Part shown: positions 35,697-42,946 of the stretch, one piece after another | Layout of the letters: the number at the start of each line of letters is the position of its first letter | Position numbering within the stretch: the stretch's first letter is position 1 | Translations under genes and position numbers: made by a program | Origin: JBOGXA01 sp050694175 | Lineage (GTDB): Bacteria; Actinomycetota; CADDZG01; WHSQ01 | Direction of reading: 5' to 3' | Length of the DNA stretch: 64,000 nucleotides | Assembly (NCBI GenBank): GCA_050694175.1 | Contig: JBOGXA010000012.1 | Location: 36,506 to 100,505 of the forward strand | The notes under the pieces: generated by a model | Database searches by the model: none | Told to the model about the DNA's origin: nothing | What the model saw: the letters and a program-made list of their open reading frames with translations, nothing else

Positions 35697-35992
35697 CAGC
35701 CTGCGTCCTCGATGATCCTGGGCACCTTGAAGCGGCCGTCCTCGACGTCGGGGGCATTCGCCAGCGCCGCGTCCTGCGAGAGTGACGGGGTGACCTCGTC
35801 GGCCCTCAGCGCATTCGTTATGGGAATCGCGTGCGACGTCGGCTCGATCTTGTCGAGGTCGACGGCCTGGATCTTCTCGGCGTGCTCGAGGATGTGGCTG
35901 AGCTCGACCCGCATGCGCTCGCGCTCCTCGGGGCTCAGATCGAGCCGGGCGAGCCGGGCCACGTGATCGACGGCCGCTCTATCGATTGGCAT
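35696..35992 (-). CDS. gatC: Asp-tRNA(Asn)/Glu-tRNA(Gln) amidotransferase subunit C
   Basis: Small stabilising subunit, 98 aa, with VDHVARLARLDLSPEERERM, LSHILEHAEKIQAVDLD and the C-terminal FKVPRIIEDAG that contacts GatA. It is first in the gatC-gatA-gatB-lnt order on the minus strand. Identity is certain from sequence and context. Confidence 0.97.
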   Translation of the reverse strand: MPIDRAAVDHVARLARLDLSPEERERMRVELSHILEHAEKIQAVDLDKIEPTSHAIPITNALRADEVTPSLSQDAALANAPDVEDGRFKVPRIIEDAG

Positions 35993-36054
35993 GACCCGAT
36001 CCTAGGGGTCGCGCGCTTCGAGCGTGAAAATGGCGGCCAAAGAGAGCATCGAAC

Positions 36055-36555
36055 TCACAGTCGTTCGCTGGGGTCTTCCCGCTCGCCTCCGGTTGGTCGC
36101 ACGAATCGGCCTCCGCGCCTCCCCACCAGGAAACGCCGGTGGAACGCGAGAGAAAAGCCGACCACGATGAAACCGAACAGAACCATGCCGAACTGAAATG
36201 CCGTCCCGTAGATCTGGTAGACGATCAGCTCGATGTCACCTGGCTCTTTGAAAGGATCTGTCTGCCCACCAAAGAGATAGTAATCACCGACGAACCTCAG
36301 CCAGATGCCCGCCACCAGCCAGGTAAGCGCGGCTGCAGCGAACAGCCAAGCCAACAACCAGATCCAGGTTGCACCACCAGCGGAGGAGACCTCTTCAGAA
36401 CGAAGTTGATCGGGAGGAAGTGGGCCGGTCGCATCGGGATCCCAGGCCTCCCACTCTGTCGACGCGCTTGCACGCTTATGAATGACGCCATTCGCGTCGC
36501 ACTTCCATTCCAAGCCGTCCTTAGACAGCACGGCATGCACTTGCGACCTACTCAC
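36055..36555 (-). CDS. Two-TM membrane protein, paralog of the adjacent broken gene
   Basis: Hypothetical membrane protein of 166 aa. A short cytosolic N-terminus (LEWKCDANGVIHKRASAS, then DPDATGPLPPD) precedes two transmembrane segments (IWLLAWLFAAAALTWLVAGI; FQFGMVLFGFIVVGFSLAF). It starts at GTG 36555. Its N-terminal pattern and both membrane segments recur in the frameshifted gene immediately upstream (36548-36953), so the two are tandem duplicates. No family name is recognised. Confidence 0.7.
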   Translation of the reverse strand: MSRSQVHAVLSKDGLEWKCDANGVIHKRASASTEWEAWDPDATGPLPPDQLRSEEVSSAGGATWIWLLAWLFAAAALTWLVAGIWLRFVGDYYLFGGQTDPFKEPGDIELIVYQIYGTAFQFGMVLFGFIVVGFSLAFHRRFLVGRRGGRFVRPTGGEREDPSERL

Positions 36556-36953
36556 GAGTCAGAAAACGCTGGTAGGCCAAAACCATTAAGCCCACGGCCA
36601 TGATTCCGAACAAGACGACGCCCAAGCGAAGGTCAAAAAGCTGATGTTGACCAGGAGGTCCCGGTTGCCGACCCTCGCCTCGGGATCGAAGGTGAGCCAG
36701 GTGGTTACCGCCAGATAAATGAGTGAGATGAGAGTAAACAACGCCGGCAACAACCATAGCCACACCCGCGTGCCAGCCGCGGAGCGGTCGGCCAGTAGTT
36801 CCGGCGGTGGCTCCGGTCGGGGTTCGTCGGGGTCCCAGAGATCCCACGATCTGACGACGATCTCCGAGTGAGTATGGTTCCGTCGTCGTCAACGGTCCAC
36901 TGCACCCCGTCGTGCTCAAGTCCTCTCTGGGTGCCCGGCTCGCCGCTCCCCAT
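36548..36953 (-). pseudogene. Frameshifted paralog of the two-TM membrane protein
   Basis: Reading from 36953, one frame gives LEHDGVQWTVDDDGTILTRR, a second gives DPDEPRPEPPPELLADRSAA and VWLWLLPALFTLISLIYLAV, and a third gives LGVVLFGIMAVGLMVLAY and the end at 36548. Together they match the intact neighbour segment by segment, so two frameshifts are present: one near 36848-36862 and one at a TTTTT run near 36636-36640. The second could be a sequencing error. The last frame's stop overlaps the start of the intact copy. Confidence 0.75.
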
Positions 36954-37042
36954 ACGTTGCAGTCTAGCTTCGCCCCATTAGGAAACGTGCAAGAACAGTT
37001 GGCAACCTTTCCAAATGAAACGTCGCACGGTAACGTTTGTCG

Positions 37043-37654
37043 ATGCCCTTTCCGCGCCAGCTGCTTGCCGATCATGAAGAAATCGTCTTCGACCTAAAAC
37101 CCCATTGGGTTGCGGTCGTCCCCTCGGTCCTGTGGACGGTGGCTGCGCTGATCATTCTGTTCGGGGGCTACTGGACGGCCGAACAGATCTTCGACAACGA
37201 CCCCACCGGCGCCAAGACGGTCGTCGGCGCGGTGGTCACGATTGCCTGGGTCGTTCTCGCCGTCGCCCCGTTCCTGCGGTGGCGATTCACCCTGTTCGTG
37301 CTTACTACCGACAGACTCATAACTCGCAGTGGCATCATCGCAAAGAACTCGAAAGAGATCCCGCTCGAGCGCATCAACGACGTTGCCTTCTCGCAATCGA
37401 TCCTGGAACGAATCGTGGGCGCGGGCGATCTCCTTGTGGAGTCGGCCGGTGAGCGCGGCCAGACGAGGATCACGAGCGTGCGCAAGCCCGAAGAGGTTCA
37501 GCTCATGATCTACAAAGAGGTCGAGAGCAATCAACAAAAAGGCGCATCATCGGTGCCCGAGCAGATTCAGGCTCTGCATCTCCTTTACGAGCAGGGCGTC
37601 CTGAGCAAGGACGAGTACGAACAGAAGAAACAGGAGATGCTGAAGCGTCTCTGA
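37043..37654 (+). CDS. PH domain membrane protein with C-terminal SHOCT domain
   Basis: Protein of 203 aa. Two transmembrane helices (VPSVLWTVAALIILFGGYW; VGAVVTIAWVVLAVAPFL) are followed by a bacterial PH-like domain (RFTLFVLTTDRLITRSGIIAKNSKEIPLERINDVAF), a linker, and a C-terminal SHOCT helix pair (PEQIQALHLLYEQGVLSKDEYEQKKQEMLKRL). ATG 37043 is chosen over TTG 37037. Such proteins are membrane-associated and of unknown function. A second SHOCT segment lies at 42.8 kb across the mobile element. Confidence 0.85.
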   Translation: MPFPRQLLADHEEIVFDLKPHWVAVVPSVLWTVAALIILFGGYWTAEQIFDNDPTGAKTVVGAVVTIAWVVLAVAPFLRWRFTLFVLTTDRLITRSGIIAKNSKEIPLERINDVAFSQSILERIVGAGDLLVESAGERGQTRITSVRKPEEVQLMIYKEVESNQQKGASSVPEQIQALHLLYEQGVLSKDEYEQKKQEMLKRL

Positions 37655-37685
37655 TCTTGAATGAGCGCCTCAAGAAAATGCGCGG
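37653..37685 (+). repeat. Fossil copy of the tail of the next PH-like gene
   Basis: Positions 37653-37685 match 38105-38137 at 28 of 33 bases and in the same codon frame: both read I-L-N-[D/E]-R-L-K-x-x-R-G. The second is the C-terminus of the gene at 37767-38144. The first has no gene body, so it is a leftover of a deleted tandem copy. Confidence 0.7.
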
Positions 37686-37766
37686 TCAGGATAGAACTCA
37701 TGAGTAAGATCGTATCGGACGAATCCAGGTATTGGGAATATCACTTGGACCCTGTTTGTTGCATGG

Positions 37767-38144
37767 TTGTCAGTTGTCATCTTTTTCAATGCCACCTTTG
37801 ATTACCACGAGTTGGTGTCGCTCGGAGGGGTGGCACTTGTGATCCTCCTAGTACTTTCTATTTTGCGGCCGGCCGTCAAGGTAGACGACTCGGGAGTCAC
37901 CGTCATAAATACCTTTCGTACGTATCGCCTCAAGTGGACGGAGATCGAGAAATTTGGTGTCTACCTTGACACGTTTTGGACTAAGTACGGTATCGAGCAT
38001 TCCGATCCCGTTGATCAGGGATACGTCGTTACTTCTTCTAGACGGCTCATAAAGATGGAAGGCGCCCGGGGTGGTAGTCGAAGGCCTGCGACAGAAATCG
38101 TGGCGATCTTAAATGACCGCCTCAAGGAAACGCGAGGAGGGTAG
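37767..38144 (+). CDS. Small PH-like membrane-associated protein
   Basis: Protein of about 125 aa from TTG 37767. One or two N-terminal transmembrane segments (SLGGVALVILLVLSIL) precede a PH-like beta domain (VKVDDSGVTVINTFRTYRLKWTEIEKFGVYLD). The C-terminus ILNDRLKETRGG recurs as a fragment at 37653. Base composition is more AT-rich than the neighbours. An upstream ATG (37700, MSKIVSDESRYW) is in another frame, which may mean a frameshift near 37725-37745. Confidence 0.6.
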   Translation: MSVVIFFNATFDYHELVSLGGVALVILLVLSILRPAVKVDDSGVTVINTFRTYRLKWTEIEKFGVYLDTFWTKYGIEHSDPVDQGYVVTSSRRLIKMEGARGGSRRPATEIVAILNDRLKETRGG

Positions 38145-38507
38145 GTGCCGCGCAGCTGCACGGTCTGCCGCTCCGATCAACTCGCTCAGATCGACGATGC
38201 GCTCCTCCGAGGAGAAACATTGCGGAGCATAGCGGCGCAATATGGACTCTCAGCGAGTGCGGTCAAGCGCCACAAGGCGGGACACTTGCCGATTCAATCG
38301 GCCGGGGACCGGGCAGAGGCCGCCGGGGCAGAGGCTGGGGAACCGACCCGCTTGGAGCAGGTCCAGCACCTCCTCGCCGAGGCCCGCACGCTCCTCACCG
38401 ACGCGCGTGCTGCCGGTCGCCAGGAGACAGCACTCAAGGCCATCGACCGGGCCACCAAGCTCCTAACTATCGTGACAGAGCAGCTAGGAGGCACCCGTGG
38501 AAGCTGA
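38145..38507 (+). CDS. HTH DNA-binding protein of mobile-element type
   Basis: Protein of 120 aa. An N-terminal CxxC motif (CTVCRS) is followed by a resolvase-like helix-turn-helix (DDALLRGETLRSIAAQYGLSASAVKRHKAGHLP) and a helical C-terminal half. Similar small HTH proteins are frequent in actinobacterial prophages and integrative elements. GTG 38145 follows GAGGAGGG, which lies inside the end of the previous gene. It probably binds element DNA or regulates it; no specific target is inferred. Confidence 0.65.
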   Translation: MPRSCTVCRSDQLAQIDDALLRGETLRSIAAQYGLSASAVKRHKAGHLPIQSAGDRAEAAGAEAGEPTRLEQVQHLLAEARTLLTDARAAGRQETALKAIDRATKLLTIVTEQLGGTRGS

Positions 38508-38790
38508 GCCAGCCCCGCAACCTACCCGTGGCCGTAACTGGATGCCGATTGCCGTGGTGGTCGCCGGGCTACTCATCGCCGGAGCCATCCTGCTCGTGAA
38601 CGTGCTGAAGACCGATGAGGGCGACTGCGACCGCTGGCGGGAAGACATAGCGGCCGCGGCCCGGAACGTGGGTGCCGCTGCCGGGACAGGAGATCAGGAG
38701 CGGGTCAACTCGGCGATGCGAACATTTACGAGGCTGGCTGACGAACAGCCTCCAGACTGCCCCGCTCCTGTCCCGGAGCCGTCGCCATGA
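38497..38790 (+). CDS. Small single-pass membrane protein
   Basis: Protein of 97 aa with one transmembrane helix (WMPIAVVVAGLLIAGAILLV) and a short outer domain with two cysteines (GDCDRWRED ... PPDCPAP). GTG 38497 has AGGAGG five bases upstream and overlaps the previous gene by 11 nt; its stop overlaps the next ATG (ATGA). No family is recognised. Tight coupling puts it in the element operon. Confidence 0.6.
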   Translation: MEAEPAPQPTRGRNWMPIAVVVAGLLIAGAILLVNVLKTDEGDCDRWREDIAAAARNVGAAAGTGDQERVNSAMRTFTRLADEQPPDCPAPVPEPSP

Positions 38791-39485
38791 AAGTGGTGGC
38801 CTACGCCAGGGCGAGCACCGACAAGCAGGTCGAGGACGGACAGGGCCTCGACATCCAGGAGCAGGCCATCCGCTCCTGGGCGAAACAGCATGGCCACCGG
38901 ATCGTGGCCTGGTGCCGGGACGAGGGCGTGAGCGGTAGCAACGGCATCGAAGGCAGGGTCGGCCTCCCCGATGCCCTCCACCTCGTCGAGGCAGGCACCG
39001 CCGAGGGCCTCGTCGTCCACAAGCTCGACCGCCTCGCCCGCGACCTCATGGTCCAGGAGACGACCCTGGCCCAGGTCTGGGCCATGGACGGGAGTGTGTT
39101 CAGCGTCGATCACGGTGAGGTCCTCCGAGACGATCCAGACGACCCCATGCGCACCGCCTTCCGCCAGATGGTCGGTGTGTTCAGCCAGCTCGAACGGGCC
39201 ATGATCGCTGCACGCCTTCGAGCCGGACGCAGGCACAAGGCGGCCCAGGGCGGCTATGCCGGTGGCGCCCCGAGGTACGGCTTCCGGGCCGCCGACGGTG
39301 AGCTTGTGCCGGACGAGGAGGAGCAGCTCGCGCTCGCCCGGGTGCGGGAGCTACGAGCCGAGGGCATGAGCCTGCGCGAGATCGCCGAGGTGCTCGACGC
39401 TGAGGGCCTCCGGCCCAAGCGTGGAGGGCGCTGGCACCCCTATGGCGTCTCCCGCCTTCTCGACGACGGTGCCTGCGATGGGTGA
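38787..39485 (+). CDS. Serine recombinase (resolvase/invertase type)
   Basis: Site-specific recombinase of 232 aa. The catalytic Ser10 lies in MKVVAYARASTDKQ, with GLVVHKLDRLARDL and RQMVGVFSQLERAMIAARLRAGR completing the resolvase core, and a C-terminal helix-turn-helix (MSLREIAEVLDAEGLRPKRGG). It is much shorter than the large serine recombinase in the same element, so the two probably act on different sites. It overlaps its neighbours by a few bases on both sides. Confidence 0.92.
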   Translation: MKVVAYARASTDKQVEDGQGLDIQEQAIRSWAKQHGHRIVAWCRDEGVSGSNGIEGRVGLPDALHLVEAGTAEGLVVHKLDRLARDLMVQETTLAQVWAMDGSVFSVDHGEVLRDDPDDPMRTAFRQMVGVFSQLERAMIAARLRAGRRHKAAQGGYAGGAPRYGFRAADGELVPDEEEQLALARVRELRAEGMSLREIAEVLDAEGLRPKRGGRWHPYGVSRLLDDGACDG

Positions 39486-39969
39486 AATCCTCGTCGGTGC
39501 TGCAATCGGGTTCGTTGGCTCGACCGTCGGCGCGATGATCATCGAACGCCTGAACTTACGGCGACGGCTCCGACTCGCCCTGTACGAAGACCACCTTCGC
39601 GCCCTGCACGACCGACTTCGTAACGAAGAAGACCTCAGCGATGTAATGGACGAGATTCGACGAGCATCCCAACTGCTGGGGGCGGGGGATAAGAAGCAGT
39701 ACGAGGGGCTACGTGTCTGCTACTCGCGGCGACATAATTACCAGAAGGATTATGGCGTTCCTCAGGAGGATAGCGAACAAAGAAAGTACTGGGAGACCCT
39801 CACCTCCGAGGTCGCCGAGCGGATTCAGTTATTCGAAGAGTATTTAGCGGACAAACTTCTTACCGGGGGGTTCCGCGCCGTGCTTACAAGGCTCCGCCGA
39901 CCACTGGATCGACGACGAGAACGTCGCCAACTGAGGGATTTTAATCGGATCCGGGGGGTCTCGAAGTGA
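39478..39969 (+). CDS. Hypothetical membrane-anchored protein
   Basis: Protein of 163 aa. ATG 39478 overlaps the recombinase stop (39483-39485). An N-terminal hydrophobic segment (ILVGAAIGFVGSTVGAMII) is followed by a charged, mostly helical domain rich in Arg and Glu (LRNEEDLSDVMDEIRRAS). No family is recognised. Coupling to the recombinase suggests it is part of the element. Confidence 0.6.
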   Translation: MGEILVGAAIGFVGSTVGAMIIERLNLRRRLRLALYEDHLRALHDRLRNEEDLSDVMDEIRRASQLLGAGDKKQYEGLRVCYSRRHNYQKDYGVPQEDSEQRKYWETLTSEVAERIQLFEEYLADKLLTGGFRAVLTRLRRPLDRRRERRQLRDFNRIRGVSK

Positions 39970-39997
39970 TGCCCGCAGTATGGGGAGGCGAAAAGAG

Positions 39998-40210
39998 ATG
40001 ACCCGTCCCATCGAAATTGTCGAGGTGTACTGCCGGTGCGGTCACACCTTCGAGTCCCCCTACCGGACGAGCTTCAACAAGACGCTCGACCCCTGGATCG
40101 ACGACGACTACGTCGAGGCCATGACGACCACCTCGTGCCCGAGGTGCGGGGCCCGCTTCGAGATCGGACCCGCCCTCGTCGTGGCCGGAGGCTCCTGGCT
40201 GTTCCGCTAG
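39998..40210 (+). CDS. Small zinc-ribbon-like protein
   Basis: Protein of about 70 aa (ATG 39998, GGGAGG upstream; ATG 39980 is an alternative). It has CRCGH and CPRCG pairs separated by about 35 residues, a likely single zinc site. No catalytic motif. It may bind nucleic acid or protein within the element. Confidence 0.55.
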   Translation: MTRPIEIVEVYCRCGHTFESPYRTSFNKTLDPWIDDDYVEAMTTTSCPRCGARFEIGPALVVAGGSWLFR

Positions 40211-40273
40211 TCGTGTCACACCCTGATGTTTAGATCGTCTCAGAGAAAACACGACATTCCCAGGAGGTCGGTC

Positions 40274-41164
40274 ATGCCGACAAGGCCAGACGAGATGAGT
40301 GAGGACCAGGGTAGGTATGTTCCCTTGCCGATCAAGCGCCAGCTTCGGCAGGAGGCGGGCGTCGGTTGTTGTAAGTGCGGACTCCCGATCATCCAATATC
40401 ACCACATCGTGCCGTTCGCCGATGATGCTCACAATCGGCCTGAGGACATGATGGTCCTGTGCCCCAACCACCATGACGAAGCGAACGACGGGGCAGTGTC
40501 AGAAGGAGAGCAACGACAAATTAAGGCAGCGCCTTTCAACATACAGAGAGGCTATACAGATGGCGTGCTCAAGGTGAATCAAACCCACCTTTGTGTTGAT
40601 ATGGGCTTCCTCGTCGTTGCCGAAGGAGCGGTCGTTCGGACAGAGAATGAGGAGTTGTTCAAGTTGGGTCTCCGAGAGAATCGGCTTTCTCTGTCACTCC
40701 GTCTCTACGACGAACGCAACAGGCTAAGAGCCGCCATCAAGGACAACGAGTGGGTGTCGGGAAAGCCTGAGCTATGGGACATAGAGGCTGGATGGCAGAG
40801 GTTGACTCTTCGGCAAAAACGGGGGGAGATATCACTTCGAATCGATGCCAAAAGGGAACCGGTCCTTGTGCGTGGGAAGCTCCGGGAGCCGACGGTCAGA
40901 ATGGAGTTGTACAACGACGAGTTTAGGGTTTACTGGGAATCGAGTTCAAAGTCCGCAGGTATGAGGGGTGATATCTGCTTAGTCGGTGGATTCTTCACCT
41001 TGCACGATGATCATTTCACTCTGCAGCCGTTCGAATCGCTCAAAGGCTGCACTTGGTTCCCCGAACCGGACCCCATCAGAAGACTGGCGAAGGGCCTTAA
41101 CATGCACAGTTTGCTTAAAAGGGGGCTGACTGTCCAAGAAGCTAATGCTCGCCTCGGCATGTGA
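40274..41164 (+). CDS. HNH endonuclease domain protein
   Basis: Protein of 296 aa. The N-terminal domain has Cys residues (GCCKCG, 31-36), YHHIVPFAD (42-50), HNRPED and LCPNHHDEAND, a clear HNH zinc-finger nuclease pattern. The remaining ~220 residues are beta-rich and not recognised; they may be a target-recognition or effector domain. GGAGG lies six bases before ATG 40274. It lies in the element between the zinc-ribbon gene and the convergent recombinase. It could serve element mobility, or act against other DNA; neither is shown. Confidence 0.82.
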   Translation: MPTRPDEMSEDQGRYVPLPIKRQLRQEAGVGCCKCGLPIIQYHHIVPFADDAHNRPEDMMVLCPNHHDEANDGAVSEGEQRQIKAAPFNIQRGYTDGVLKVNQTHLCVDMGFLVVAEGAVVRTENEELFKLGLRENRLSLSLRLYDERNRLRAAIKDNEWVSGKPELWDIEAGWQRLTLRQKRGEISLRIDAKREPVLVRGKLREPTVRMELYNDEFRVYWESSSKSAGMRGDICLVGGFFTLHDDHFTLQPFESLKGCTWFPEPDPIRRLAKGLNMHSLLKRGLTVQEANARLGM

Positions 41165-41191
41165 GATTACGAGTGATGCCCTTGGCGGGCA

Positions 41192-42691
41192 TTAGGCCGC
41201 CTTCTCCATCCAGTCCGCCCACTCGATCCTGACCTCACGGCCCTGGGGGAGTCCCTTGCCGCGAGGGTTGCCCTTCGGTCGTGGGACGAGCACCACCTTG
41301 TCGATGGCGACCGTGAGCATCTCCCGCTGCTCCTCGACGTTGGCCTTGGACCAGATGGCCTCAAGGTTCGAGAGCCGCTTGCGGAGGTGGTCGAGGTCGT
41401 CGATCTTGCGACGGGTCGTGATGTTCGACGCGCGGCGCCGGGTGCGCTCGTCGTCGATCTCGCCCAGCTCCATCTCCAGCTTGGCGATCTTGTCCTTGAC
41501 GGACTTCTCCTGGGCGGGTCCGGCGTCGGCGAGCTGATCGACGAGTCGGCCCATGCGCTTGTCGATGCGCTCGATGCGGGAATCGAGATCGTCGTCGGCG
41601 ATGACGGCGACCGGGAACAGCCCTCGGGGAGCCCTCATCGCGGCCTTGGCAAACGGCGACCGCACCGCGTCCATGAACTGATCGACGACAAACGACTCGG
41701 CGCGCTTGGCCGCGATGGCCCCGCCCTTGCAGACCTTCATGGCGCCGTGGTTCGAGGCGCCCCGGCACCAGTAGAGCGCGGGGCGATTGCCGTGGGCGGT
41801 GTTGTGGTGGAGGTTGCGTCCGCACTCGCCGCACACCAGGAGCCCGGACAGCATGTAGTCGCCCTTGCCCTCGCGCGGCGGCCGTCCCGTCGCCTGGGCC
41901 TTGCGCACCGCCCGCGTCGCCTCGAATGTCTCGCGGTCGAGGATCGGGCGCCACTTGCCCTCGGTCTCGGTCCCGTTGTGGGTGCGGACCCCGATGTAGA
42001 CGGGACTGTCGAGGACCCGGACGACGCTCTGTTGCCACCATTGTCCGCCGCGGCCCGACGGCACGCCCCGGTCGTTGAGTGCCTTAGTGATCGCCCGGAT
42101 GCTGGCGCCACCCTGGAAGCGTCGATGTATGTCGCGCACGATCTTGGCCTGGGCGGGATCGACCTTGAGGTTCTTCTTCTCCACGTCCCAGGTGAAGCCG
42201 TAGGGAAGGATCGCTCCGCTCGCCCATCGGCCTTCGCGCGCGAGATAGGCGTGCACGTCCTTCCAGCGGTCGGCGATGAGGTCGCCCTCATACTCCGCGA
42301 GCGACGCCATGATGTTGCGCACGAGCCTGCCGGTCGAAGTCTTCGTATCGACATCGACATCGAGGAACACGAGACCGATCCCGTCGTCGTCGAATGTGTT
42401 GAACAGCTCGGCGAGATCGCTGAGCGAGCGTCCGAACCGAGACAGCTTGGGGATCACGACCGCCGAGTACTCGTGGCGCCGATCTAGCAGCTCCTCAAGT
42501 CCTGGGCGGGGCTTCGAGCCCCGGCGCCCCGAGTAGTCGATGTCGTGGAAGACGTGGGCAAGGTCGAGGCCCTTGTAGCGGCAGTAATCCTCGATCTGTC
42601 GTTGATAGATGTCCGGGGCCATCATGTCGTCCCGGGCCTTCGAGACCCGGGCGTACCCGGCGACCGGCTTCTTCGGCTTCTTCGGTGTCAC
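41192..42691 (-). CDS. Large serine recombinase (integrase)
   Basis: Protein of 499 aa. Catalytic Ser17 lies in VAGYARVSKARDDM; resolvase core motifs (VIPKLSRFGRSLSDLAEL, NIMASLAEYEGDLIADRWKDV), a recombinase domain (GFTWDVEKKNLKVDPAQAKIVRDIH), a zinc-ribbon (CGECGRNLHHN ... CRGASN ... KGG) and a C-terminal coiled coil (DDDLDSRIERIDKRMGRLVDQLAD) make it a typical large serine integrase. GTG 42691 has GGAGGAG upstream. It would integrate and excise the element, and sits at its right end next to the expected attachment site. Confidence 0.94.
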   Translation of the reverse strand: MTPKKPKKPVAGYARVSKARDDMMAPDIYQRQIEDYCRYKGLDLAHVFHDIDYSGRRGSKPRPGLEELLDRRHEYSAVVIPKLSRFGRSLSDLAELFNTFDDDGIGLVFLDVDVDTKTSTGRLVRNIMASLAEYEGDLIADRWKDVHAYLAREGRWASGAILPYGFTWDVEKKNLKVDPAQAKIVRDIHRRFQGGASIRAITKALNDRGVPSGRGGQWWQQSVVRVLDSPVYIGVRTHNGTETEGKWRPILDRETFEATRAVRKAQATGRPPREGKGDYMLSGLLVCGECGRNLHHNTAHGNRPALYWCRGASNHGAMKVCKGGAIAAKRAESFVVDQFMDAVRSPFAKAAMRAPRGLFPVAVIADDDLDSRIERIDKRMGRLVDQLADAGPAQEKSVKDKIAKLEMELGEIDDERTRRRASNITTRRKIDDLDHLRKRLSNLEAIWSKANVEEQREMLTVAIDKVVLVPRPKGNPRGKGLPQGREVRIEWADWMEKAA

Positions 42692-42762
42692 GATCTCCTC
42701 CTGGTAGGCGTGGGAGGAGCATACTTCTTTTTGACTCGTTTGCTGAGAAGAACAACGAGCGC

Positions 42763-42900
42763 ATGATGCGACCGGGATCGAGCGGAACGGGGGCATCGAT
42801 CCCGGAGCAGATCCAGGCCCTCGCGCGCCTCAGGGATCAGGGAGTGCTGACCGAGGCCGAGTTCGAATCAAAAAAGCAGGAGCTGCTCAAAAGGCTTTAG
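42763..42900 (+). pseudogene. SHOCT-domain C-terminal fragment at the element edge
   Basis: From ATG 42763 it encodes 45 residues ending in PEQIQALARLRDQGVLTEAEF and KRL, a SHOCT domain like the one at the end of the 37043-37654 gene. In frame upstream the sequence continues as LLFDSFAEKNNER, which looks like protein but is cut at the element border. It is either a gene truncated by insertion, with the N-terminal part missing, or a small stand-alone SHOCT protein. Confidence 0.6.
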
Positions 42901-42902
42901 GC

Positions 42903-42945
42903 CCACACCCGGGCCCGCACCGCGGGCCCGGGTGTGGTCTTGTTT
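42903..42945. terminator. 16-bp perfect-stem terminator
   Basis: CCACACCCGGGCCCGC (42903-42918), loop ACC, GCGGGCCCGGGTGTGG (42922-42937), then TCTTGTTT. It directly follows the SHOCT fragment stop and precedes the convergent exported-protein gene. Very stable; works best in the plus direction. Confidence 0.85.
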
Positions 42946-42946
42946 C

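Larger units (their letters stand above)
38145..42760. mobile_element. Integrative element with two serine recombinases
   Basis: A compact set of genes (HTH protein, membrane protein, small serine recombinase, membrane protein, zinc-ribbon protein, HNH protein) on the plus strand faces a large serine recombinase on the minus strand at the right end. The right edge abuts a SHOCT-domain fragment and a strong terminator; the left edge abuts a PH-like gene. Edges are approximate because no long attachment-site repeat is visible; GGTAGG occurs at both ends (38140 and 42703) and is only a hint. Gene content differs from the surrounding chromosome. Confidence 0.75.

Noticed and set aside
41387..42487. 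366-aa ORF opposite the large serine recombinase
   Set aside because: High-GC shadow frame; the recombinase on the other strand has clear catalytic and zinc motifs.
38140..42708. GGTAGG at both element ends as the attachment core
   Set aside because: Six bases are too few to support this; mentioned only as a hint.
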